Below, piece by piece: positions 1-5,664 of a stretch of DNA of 6,987 nt. The position numbers and the translations under genes are program-made. The notes beneath the pieces were generated by a model, which made no database searches, had not been told where the DNA came from, and saw only the letters and a list, made by a program, of their open reading frames with translations. This DNA is from JADJPL01 sp964607915 (GTDB taxonomy: Bacteria > Bacteroidota > Bacteroidia > Chitinophagales > Saprospiraceae), in contig CAZSMU010000175.1 of the NCBI GenBank assembly GCA_964607915.1, forward strand, positions 1 to 6,987. Direction: 5' to 3'. Position 1 is the stretch's first letter; each line of letters opens with the position of its first letter.

Positions 1-75
1 ATCCCCCTACTCACCGAACCCTCTTTCTGGAGCCTGATTGGTGTGAAAGTGGATTGAGAAGGAGGCCTCGTCTAT

Positions 76-1401
76 CTATCGCAAAAGCTGCTCCTCCAAC
101 TCCTCCAGGGGTACCCCCTTTGTCTCCGGCATCATGAAGCGCACAAAGGCCAATTGCAATACCATCATCAGGGTAAAGCAAACGAATACCGGCCCGGGCC
201 CGACCCACTCAAACAAAAGTGGGGTGAGGGCTGGAATAGCCGCCGCCAACACCCAGTGCGTCGAACTACCAAAAGCCTGCCCGCTGGCACGCAAATGGTT
301 GGGGAAAATCTCTGAAATAAATACCCAGATTACCGTGCCCTGTCCAATGGCGTGCGACGCGATGAACAAAAACAGGAAAACCGGTACCGCCATCCCTTTC
401 CATCCCAGGAAAAAGGCCAGCGCCACCAGCGATAGCGATACGATATACCCAAACGAACCTATATACATCAACTGCCGCCGCCCAAAACGGTCGATCAACG
501 AAAGACCCAACAGCGTGAACACCAAATTCGTGACTCCAATCCCCACACTGCTCAACAGCGCAGCACTCGCCTCCAAACCCGCTAACTCAAATATCCGCGG
601 CGAATAATACAAAAAGGCATTTATCCCGGAAAACTGGTTGAAAAAGGCAATCAAAAAAGCTAATACCAACGGAAAGCGATACCTTTGGGAAAATATCGTC
701 TCCCCCGTGTGTGCCTGCCCTTCGTGCGATACTACTTGCGCAATCTCCTTTTCAACCTCTTCGGCAGGTAAAATAGAGCGCAATACGGCTTCTGCTGCTT
801 TTTTATCCTGCTTCTTCACCAAAAGCCAACGAGGGCTCTCCGGAACAAAAAATACGAGCACCGTATAGGCAAACGCAGGGAAAGCCTCCGCCCCCATCAT
901 CCAACGCCAGGCGTTTTCAGAAATCCCGCTGAGCAGGTAATTCGAAACAAAAGCCAGTAAAATACCCAGTACTATGTTGAACTGGTACAGCGCTACCAAG
1001 CGCCCCCTGTCTTTGGGAGGGGCAATCTCGGAGATAAACGCCGGCGCCGCTACCGTAGAAGCCCCTACTCCAAGCCCTCCGAGAAACCGAAAAAAGGCAA
1101 AAGTCCAAGGGTCGTTTGCTAAAGCCGATCCTACCGCAGAAACAAAATAAAAAACACCGATCCAAATCAGCGTAAGCCGCCGACCATAGCGATCCGTAGG
1201 AGCCCCCCCAAATACCGCCCCTACCACAGTACCCCATAGCGCCGATGACATTACTACCACCCCGTGGAAGAAAGCACTGCTGCCCCATATCTCTTGCAAC
1301 GTCTTCTCCGCACCGGAAATCACAACCGTGTCAAAACCAAATAAAAAACCGGCTAACGCGCCAATAAGCGACCAAAGGAATATTTTATTTGTCTTCGTCA
1401 T
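76..1401 (-). CDS. MFS sugar porter family transporter (probable sugar:H+ symporter)
   Basis: A 441-residue inner-membrane transporter of the sugar porter branch of the major facilitator superfamily (XylE/GalP/GLUT-like), expected to import a monosaccharide, probably with protons. About 12 hydrophobic segments are visible, six on each side of a hydrophilic loop at about residues 188-242. Family signatures appear in order: GFLFGFD with Asp24, DRYGRR at 70-75, PESPRWL at 187-193, NQFSGIN at 255-261, DRFGRR at 304-309 and PETKG at 425-429. The frame stays open 20 codons further upstream to 1461, but the ATG at 1399-1401 (MTKTNK) is preferred because the first membrane helix begins a few residues later, as in relatives. 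There is no clear Shine-Dalgarno sequence. Two positions that contact sugar as Gln in XylE appear changed here (Asn255 and His382, aligned from memory), so the substrate cannot be named. It is transcribed away from lolA and stands alone on its strand. Confidence 0.93.
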   Translation of the reverse strand: MTKTNKIFLWSLIGALAGFLFGFDTVVISGAEKTLQEIWGSSAFFHGVVVMSSALWGTVVGAVFGGAPTDRYGRRLTLIWIGVFYFVSAVGSALANDPWTFAFFRFLGGLGVGASTVAAPAFISEIAPPKDRGRLVALYQFNIVLGILLAFVSNYLLSGISENAWRWMMGAEAFPAFAYTVLVFFVPESPRWLLVKKQDKKAAEAVLRSILPAEEVEKEIAQVVSHEGQAHTGETIFSQRYRFPLVLAFLIAFFNQFSGINAFLYYSPRIFELAGLEASAALLSSVGIGVTNLVFTLLGLSLIDRFGRRQLMYIGSFGYIVSLSLVALAFFLGWKGMAVPVFLFLFIASHAIGQGTVIWVFISEIFPNHLRASGQAFGSSTHWVLAAAIPALTPLLFEWVGPGPVFVCFTLMMVLQLAFVRFMMPETKGVPLEELEEQLLR

Positions 1402-1431
1402 ATCCAAAAGGTTTTCAAGTGAAGAGAAAGC

Positions 1432-1461
1432 GGAATTTATGGATTTTTTTACAAAAACCAA
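1432..1461 (-). promoter_or_regulatory. Weak candidate Bacteroidota promoter for the sugar porter
   Basis: On the minus strand a TTG (1461-1459) is followed after 19 bases by TAAATTCC (1439-1432), which resembles the TAnnTTTG -7 box but misses the last two bases. The box ends 30 bases before the preferred ATG at 1401, giving a short, plausible leader. With two mismatches in an AT-rich stretch, this could be chance. It supports the shorter start only if real. Confidence 0.25.
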
Positions 1462-1533
1462 CTCAAAACGCCCCCGTAACTACCAGGCAACATCCCTGTA
1501 CCGTTTGGCGTTTTTCCAAAAAATCGCCCTCCA

Positions 1534-2220
1534 ATGATGAAATACCTCTGTATAATCTGCTTCTACCTCTGCTGCTACGCCCCCGCCCTCAACGCCCAAG
1601 CCGGCGAGCCGAGCACCCAATCGGATTCCGACCCCAAGGCCAAAGCTTTGCTGGACCGCCTTCGAAAAAAATATGAATCCTACCCCAGTCTCGAAGCCGA
1701 GTTCTCCATGAGCATAGAACTGCCGGAACAGCCCAAATCCATCCAAAAAGGCAAGCTGCAACAAAAAGGAACCAAATACCGCCTCGAATTCAATGGCCAA
1801 ACCGTGCTCTCTGACGGCAAATCGCTCTGGATCATCCTTCCCAAAAACAAGGAAGTGCAAATCAACAACCTGCCCGACGCAGACGAAGACGACGCCATCC
1901 TTTCCCCTCAGTCCTTGTTCCGCATCTACGAACGGAAAAATTTTGCCTACGCCCTCGTAAATGAATACAGCGACGGCAGCCGCACCCTGCAGGAAATCGA
2001 ATTCAAACCCCTCGATAAATACTCGGAATACAGCAAGTTGCGCCTCACCGTCAACAAGGCAAATACCGATTTCGTCGAAATGAAAGCGTTCGCTAAAGAT
2101 GGTGCCCGCTATACCATGGGCATCACCCGCCTAACGCCCAACAAGCCTTTCCCTGAAACCACTTTCGCCTTCAATAAAGCGGCGTACCCGGGATATCACA
2201 TCGAGGATCTAAGGAACTGA
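1534..2220 (+). CDS. lolA: Outer-membrane lipoprotein carrier protein LolA
   Basis: A 228-residue periplasmic chaperone that should accept lipoproteins released from the inner membrane by the Lol ABC transporter and carry them to the outer membrane. Residues 1 to about 21 form a signal peptide: Lys3, then a hydrophobic and unusually cysteine-rich core (Cys6, 9, 13, 14), with probable cleavage after ALNA. The mature part fits the LolA pattern: a DPKAKALLDRL helix at 33-43, then YPSLEAEFSMSIELP at 50-64, followed by alternating beta strands (KGKLQQKGTKYRLEF, GKSLWIILP) that would form the half-barrel holding the lipid. Length is slightly above the roughly 200 residues usual for the family. The start could be either of two adjacent ATGs (1534 or 1537). 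No lipobox is seen, so it is expected to be soluble. The GH3 gene follows 67 bases later on the same strand and may be co-transcribed. No LolB-like gene is present here. The family assignment rests on sequence pattern recognition. Confidence 0.85.
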   Translation: MMKYLCIICFYLCCYAPALNAQAGEPSTQSDSDPKAKALLDRLRKKYESYPSLEAEFSMSIELPEQPKSIQKGKLQQKGTKYRLEFNGQTVLSDGKSLWIILPKNKEVQINNLPDADEDDAILSPQSLFRIYERKNFAYALVNEYSDGSRTLQEIEFKPLDKYSEYSKLRLTVNKANTDFVEMKAFAKDGARYTMGITRLTPNKPFPETTFAFNKAAYPGYHIEDLRN

Positions 2221-2287
2221 GGCGCTTTTCCCACCAAAATGCCTACCTTCACACCCGGAACTCTTTCACACACCAACCCGATGGAAT

Positions 2288-3796
2288 ATGGGCATAAAAT
2301 CTTTTCTCGTCCGGCCTTTTGCACACGCAATCGCCCGCTCTATTGACCGCTGGTCGGCCAACGCAGTGCAAGATCAGGAAGCTATTTTTCGCTCCCTGAT
2401 CGCACGCGCAGCCCACACCGCCTTTGGAAAAGACCACCGCTTCCAGGATATCCATTCCTACCACGACTTCTGTCAGCAGGTCCCTATCCGGGACTACGAA
2501 GCGCTGCGCCCTTACTTCGAACGCCTCAAAACAGGGGAGGCCAATGTCCTCTGGCCGGGCAAACCTCGCTATTTCGCGAAAACTTCCGGTACTACCTCAG
2601 GGGTAAAATACATCCCCATCACTTCCGATAGCCTGCCCAACCACTTCGGCACCGCCCGCAACGCTTTGTTCAACTACTTCGCCCGAACCGGCAAAGGCCA
2701 GTGGCTCGACGGAAAAATCATCTTCCTGTCGGGTAGCCCGGAACTGGATGAAGTGGCCGGCATACCCACCGGACGACTCTCGGGTATTTCCAACCATCTG
2801 ATTCCTGCCTGGCTCAAAGCGAGCCAACTGCCCTCCTACCCCACCAATTGCATCGAAGACTGGGAAACCAAACTCGACCGTATCGTGGATGAAACCATCC
2901 ACCAAAATATGACCCTCATCAGCGGTATCCCCCCCTGGGTGCAGATGTACTACGAACGCCTGCTCGAACGTAGTGGGAAAAAATATGTCAAAGATATCTT
3001 CCCCAACTTCTCCGTCTTCGTCTATGGCGGGGTCAACTTCGAACCCTATCGCGCCACCCTGGAACAACTCGTGGGAAAACGCCTCGACAGCGTCGAAACC
3101 TTCCCCGCATCGGAAGGGTTCTTCGCATTCCAGGACACACAAGACCAGCCCGGCCTGCTCCTCAATACGTCCTCCGGCATCTTCTTTGAATTCGTGCCCA
3201 CCAGCGAAATATCTAAGGAAAACCCGCCCCGATATTCCTTGCGGGAGGTCAAAACCGGCGAAAACTACGCCCTGATTATCAACAGCAATGCCGGACTGTG
3301 GGGGTATAATATCGGCGACACCGTCGAATTCGTTTCCCTCAACCCCTTCCGCATCCGCGTCACCGGACGAATCAAACACTTTATCTCTGCCTTCGGCGAA
3401 CATGTCATCGGGAAAGAAGTGGACGAGGCCATCCTCCAAACCTGCCACAGCACCGGTGCCAAAGTAGTCGAATATACCGTTGCCCCCCAGGTCAGCCCCC
3501 CGGAAGGCGGGACACCCTACCACGAATGGTTCGTGGAATTTGACCAGCTCCCCGCCAGCCTCCAGGATTTCAGCGCTTGCCTCGATCGGGAAATGATCCA
3601 TCAAAATATTTATTATCAAGATCTTATAGAAGGCAATATCCTGCAGCCGCTCAAAGTACGTCCACTGCAAAAGGGCGCATTCCGCGAGTTTATGAAAGCC
3701 CAGGGAAAACTCGGCGGCCAAAATAAAGTGCCCCGATTATCCAACGACCGCAAAATTGCCGACGCACTTGCTCCTTTTTTATTCCAGAATCCTTAA
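2288..3796 (+). CDS. GH3-family acyl-adenylating protein (acyl acid-amido synthetase-like)
   Basis: A 502-residue cytosolic protein of the GH3 family, related to plant enzymes (JAR1, GH3s) that adenylate a carboxylic acid and join it to an amino acid. The ATP/AMP-binding signatures are all visible: KTSGTTSG at 98-105 (phosphate loop), YGGVNFEPY at 246-254, FPASEGFFAF at 272-281 (equivalent of the plant YxxSE motif), YNIGDTVEF at 340-348, and the hinge RIKHFISAFGEHVIGKEVDEA at 361-381. The C-terminal domain ends with GGQNKVPRL at 476-484, a conserved lysine/proline/arginine stretch of the family. It is full length with no frameshift. The ATG at 2288 fits the family N terminus; another ATG at 2281 is in a different frame and closes after 21 codons. 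No strong ribosome-binding site is seen. It lies 67 bases after lolA and may share its transcript. Bacterial members are usually annotated 'GH3 auxin-responsive promoter', which is misleading: there is no sign of auxin biology here, and the substrates are unknown. Confidence 0.92.
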   Translation: MGIKSFLVRPFAHAIARSIDRWSANAVQDQEAIFRSLIARAAHTAFGKDHRFQDIHSYHDFCQQVPIRDYEALRPYFERLKTGEANVLWPGKPRYFAKTSGTTSGVKYIPITSDSLPNHFGTARNALFNYFARTGKGQWLDGKIIFLSGSPELDEVAGIPTGRLSGISNHLIPAWLKASQLPSYPTNCIEDWETKLDRIVDETIHQNMTLISGIPPWVQMYYERLLERSGKKYVKDIFPNFSVFVYGGVNFEPYRATLEQLVGKRLDSVETFPASEGFFAFQDTQDQPGLLLNTSSGIFFEFVPTSEISKENPPRYSLREVKTGENYALIINSNAGLWGYNIGDTVEFVSLNPFRIRVTGRIKHFISAFGEHVIGKEVDEAILQTCHSTGAKVVEYTVAPQVSPPEGGTPYHEWFVEFDQLPASLQDFSACLDREMIHQNIYYQDLIEGNILQPLKVRPLQKGAFREFMKAQGKLGGQNKVPRLSNDRKIADALAPFLFQNP

Positions 3797-3801
3797 ATTT
3801 G
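3768..3801 (+). promoter_or_regulatory. Bacteroidota-type promoter for the THX gene
   Basis: TAAATTTG at 3794-3801 matches the Bacteroidota -7 box TAnnTTTG exactly. A TTG at 3768-3770 lies 23 bases upstream, at the long end of the spacing reported for Flavobacterium promoters. The first three bases of the box are the TAA stop codon of the GH3 gene, so the promoter lies across the end of that gene. Transcription would start near 3807, leaving a leader of about 20 A-rich bases before the THX ATG. This is inferred from consensus only. Confidence 0.5.
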
Positions 3802-3829
3802 CAGCTCACTTTCTAAAATCAAAATCGCA

Positions 3830-3937
3830 ATGGGCAGAGGAGACAAACGCAGCAAACGCGGAAAAATCTGGCGCAGCTCTTACGGCAATGCCAGGCCAAA
3901 GCGCCGTGTACGCAAACCAGCCAAAACAAACGGCTAA
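3830..3937 (+). CDS. thx: 30S ribosomal protein THX
   Basis: A 35-codon gene for the very small, strongly basic ribosomal protein THX (bTHX), first known from Thermus, where it sits in a cavity at the top of the 30S head and stabilises rRNA; homologues are widespread in Bacteroidota. The product begins MGRGDKRSKRGKIWRSSYG and continues NARPKRRVRKPAKTNG. The GDKRSKRGKIWRSSYGNARP core is the family signature (compare the usual GKGDKKTKRGKIWRGTYGxxRP). About 13 of 35 residues are Lys or Arg. It starts 33 bases after the GH3 stop, has no Shine-Dalgarno sequence but an A-rich leader, and has its own promoter candidate just upstream. A longer overlapping frame at 3756-4061 gives an unconvincing protein and is not real. 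It is too short for most gene finders, but the match to the family is strong along its whole length. Confidence 0.93.
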   Translation: MGRGDKRSKRGKIWRSSYGNARPKRRVRKPAKTNG

Positions 3938-3941
3938 ACGC

Positions 3942-3997
3942 GTCAGGGTCGGTATTTTTGGACAGACGACAACACCGCCCGTCCAAAAATACCTGAC
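3942..3997 (+). repeat. Imperfect inverted repeat just after the THX gene
   Basis: GTATTTTTGGAC (3952-3963) pairs perfectly with GTCCAAAAATAC (3981-3992) around a 17-base loop. An outer stem, GTCAG (3942-3946) with CTGAC (3993-3997), extends it, with a five-base bulge (GGTCG) on the left side only, giving 17 base pairs in total. It begins five bases after the THX stop codon. No T-run follows, so it is not a classical intrinsic terminator. It could be an mRNA 3'-end stabiliser, a non-canonical terminator or a protein-binding site. Confidence 0.6.
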
Positions 3998-4010
3998 TTG
4001 TAGCCAAGAG

Positions 4011-4066
4011 CGGCTTCAAAGGCCCTCTCTTCCTACCCTCTGCCTCTTTTCTGTCCTCTGAAGCCG
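4011..4066 (+). repeat. Second inverted repeat with a pyrimidine-rich loop
   Basis: CGGCTTCAAAGG (4011-4022) pairs with CCTCTGAAGCCG (4055-4066), 11 of 12 positions (A4019 against C4058 is the mismatch). The 32-base loop between them is almost entirely C and T on the plus strand. TTTA follows the right arm, too short for a convincing terminator T-run. It stands 13 bases after the first inverted repeat, so the transcript past THX may fold into two successive hairpins. A role in ending the THX transcript or in glgA leader control is possible but unproven. Confidence 0.5.
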
Positions 4067-4194
4067 TTTAGACTCCCCCAAAAGCCTTCGCGCGAAAACA
4101 AAAGAATCCTTTCTTTTCACCTCGCTGACCCCCCACAAGAAGTCTGTTGAAAAAATCTTTCCTAAAAATCCTTTTATTCCAGTAAAATCGTATA

Positions 4195-4210
4195 TTTCAG
4201 CAAACTGAAA
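4195..4210 (+). repeat. Short hairpin in the glgA leader
   Basis: TTTCAG (4195-4200) and CTGAAA (4205-4210) form a six-base-pair stem with a CAAA loop, ending 10 bases before the glgA ATG. It could affect ribosome access or be an operator half-site, but a six-base stem in AT-rich DNA may be chance. Confidence 0.3.
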
Positions 4211-4220
4211 CGCGAGCTGG

Positions 4221-5654
4221 ATGAAAGTACTTCACATCAGCGCCGAGTGTTTCCCGGCCGCCAAAGCAGGTGGCCTGGGCGATGTGGTGGGCGCACTCCC
4301 TAAATACCAGAACCTGGCCGGCCTCTCCGCCGCCGTGGTAATGCCCAAATACGATGTACCCTGGATCCGAAACCGATCCACCCACACCGTGTTTTCAGAT
4401 GCTTTCTACATGGGCAATGACTATTTCTACCCTTTCTCTATCGAACTCGCCCACGCAGAGGAACTGGGCTTCCCGCTATACCTCGTCCATCTGCCCGGCC
4501 AATTTGACCGACAAGGTATCTACGGCGATGCTAATGGATGGTTTGGCGATAATCCCGAACGCTTCGCCTTTTTCCAGCAAGCTGTCCTAAAATGGGTCGC
4601 TTCCATCCAAGACCGACCCGATATCCTGCATTGCCACGACCACCACGCCGGACTGATCCCCTTTATGGCCGGGTACTGCCCGGAATACCAAAGCCTGTCG
4701 GGGATACGCACCGTGTTCACTATCCACAACGGCGAATACCAAGGGGGCCTGACCTGGGATAAAGCAGGTATCCTGCCCTATTTTTCTCCCGAAACAGGGG
4801 GACTGCTGGAGTGGGACGGAGCAATCAACCCCCTCGCTTCAGCTATAAAGTGCGCCTGGGCCGTCACGACCGTCTCCCCATCCTATATGGAAGAACTCGC
4901 CTTCTCCGCCAACGGCCTCGAAGGCCTATTCCGCAGCGAATGGACCAAATGCCTCGGTATCCTCAATGGCATTGACGCGCAGCTCTGGGACCCCAAAACG
5001 GATCCCTGGCTTCCCGTCCACCTGGCCGAGGACCTGGCCCACTTCAAATGGCAAAATAAACAGGCGCTGCTGCAACGCTTCCACTTCCAACCCGCCAGCC
5101 CGGTCTTTACGTTCATCGGGCGCCTGGTGCGCGAAAAAGGCGCCGACCTGCTCCCCGGACTCATCGCCCAGGTACTCGATAGCGGACTGGCAGTCAATTT
5201 TCTCATCCTAGGCACCGGGGAACCCGATCTCCACGACCAATTCAGATACCTCAATACCCAATACCCCGGCCGATTCGAAGCTATCCTGGAATACAACGAA
5301 GGCCTCGCGCACCAACTCTATGCCGGCTCCGATTTCCTCCTCATGCCCTCCCGAGTGGAACCCTGCGGACTCAACCAAATGTACGCCATGCGATACGGTA
5401 CCGTCCCCATCGTCCGAAGTGTCGGGGGCCTGCGCGATACGGTCAGCGACCTCTCGGAATCCCCCCAGGATGGGCGCGGGTTCCGCTTCGAACACTTCGA
5501 CCCCAACCAGGCACACCAGGCTATCTGGAAAGCTTTTCAACTCTACCATTCCCCCGACCGGCTCGATGCCGTCCGTCATCGTATCCTCCACCTGGATTTC
5601 TCATGGCAAAATGCCGCTCTCAACTATACGCAACTCTATCGTGCACTGATCTAA
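4221..5654 (+). CDS. glgA: Glycogen synthase GlgA (ADP-glucose, GT5)
   Basis: A 477-residue cytosolic glycosyltransferase that adds glucose from ADP-glucose to the end of an alpha-1,4-glucan chain; its length equals that of the E. coli enzyme. The N-terminal glucan-side domain opens with MKVLHISAECFPAAKAGGLG, containing the K-x-G-G-L nucleotide-sugar motif (Lys15). HCHDHHAGLIPF at 137-148 and FTIHNGEYQG at 166-175 are the GT5 acceptor and active-site loops, and LGILNGIDAQLWDP at 245-258 precedes the second Rossmann domain. There, FIGRLVREKGADLL (Arg301, Lys306) and SRVEPCGLNQMYAMRYGTVPIVR at 377-399 (Glu380) supply the ADP-glucose site. All key residues are present, so the enzyme should be active. 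The start fits the family N terminus exactly, though the bases before it show no strong ribosome-binding site. glgC follows after 10 bases, indicating one operon. A structured 283-base gap lies upstream. A good Bacteroidota promoter was not found there; the best -7-like string (TATATTTC, 4191-4198) lacks a partner. Confidence 0.96.
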   Translation: MKVLHISAECFPAAKAGGLGDVVGALPKYQNLAGLSAAVVMPKYDVPWIRNRSTHTVFSDAFYMGNDYFYPFSIELAHAEELGFPLYLVHLPGQFDRQGIYGDANGWFGDNPERFAFFQQAVLKWVASIQDRPDILHCHDHHAGLIPFMAGYCPEYQSLSGIRTVFTIHNGEYQGGLTWDKAGILPYFSPETGGLLEWDGAINPLASAIKCAWAVTTVSPSYMEELAFSANGLEGLFRSEWTKCLGILNGIDAQLWDPKTDPWLPVHLAEDLAHFKWQNKQALLQRFHFQPASPVFTFIGRLVREKGADLLPGLIAQVLDSGLAVNFLILGTGEPDLHDQFRYLNTQYPGRFEAILEYNEGLAHQLYAGSDFLLMPSRVEPCGLNQMYAMRYGTVPIVRSVGGLRDTVSDLSESPQDGRGFRFEHFDPNQAHQAIWKAFQLYHSPDRLDAVRHRILHLDFSWQNAALNYTQLYRALI

Positions 5655-5664
5655 TTCTAACGCT

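Noticed and set aside
1..75. Possible gene end or terminator to the left of the sugar porter
   Set aside because: No convincing open frame or stem with T-run was found. The GAGGCCTC palindrome at 62-69 is too short to interpret.
1402..1461. Extension of the sugar porter start to an upstream ATG (20 extra residues)
   Set aside because: The extra residues are polar and not part of the family. The first transmembrane helix and the MTKTNK start fit better at 1401, and a promoter-like pair lies within the extension.
1499..1507. TACCGTTTG as a promoter box for lolA
   Set aside because: The spacer inside the box is three bases instead of two and no TTG lies at the proper distance upstream.
2281..2346. 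21-codon frame starting at the ATG just before the GH3 start, as a possible leader peptide
   Set aside because: It overlaps the GH3 N-terminal coding region in another frame and has no independent support. A chance ATG is the simpler reading.
2597..3721. Long 374-codon open frame antisense to the GH3 gene
   Set aside because: A mirror of the strong codon bias of GH3 on the opposite strand. The product has no recognisable domain, while the sense strand carries all GH3 motifs.
3756..4061. 101-codon open frame spanning the end of GH3, the THX gene and the gap
   Set aside because: It overlaps the well-supported THX gene in another frame, gives a low-complexity product with no family features, and runs into the hairpin region.
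4191..4198. TATATTTC as a -7 promoter box for glgA
   Set aside because: One base off consensus, but the only upstream TTG (4147-4149) is about 41 bases away, well outside usual spacing. Kept only as a remark in the glgA entry.
4883..5296. Antisense open frames within glgA and glgC (e.g. 4883-5296, 5620-6006, 6547-6975)
   Set aside because: They are shadows of conserved glycogen genes, with compositionally biased products and no family resemblance.
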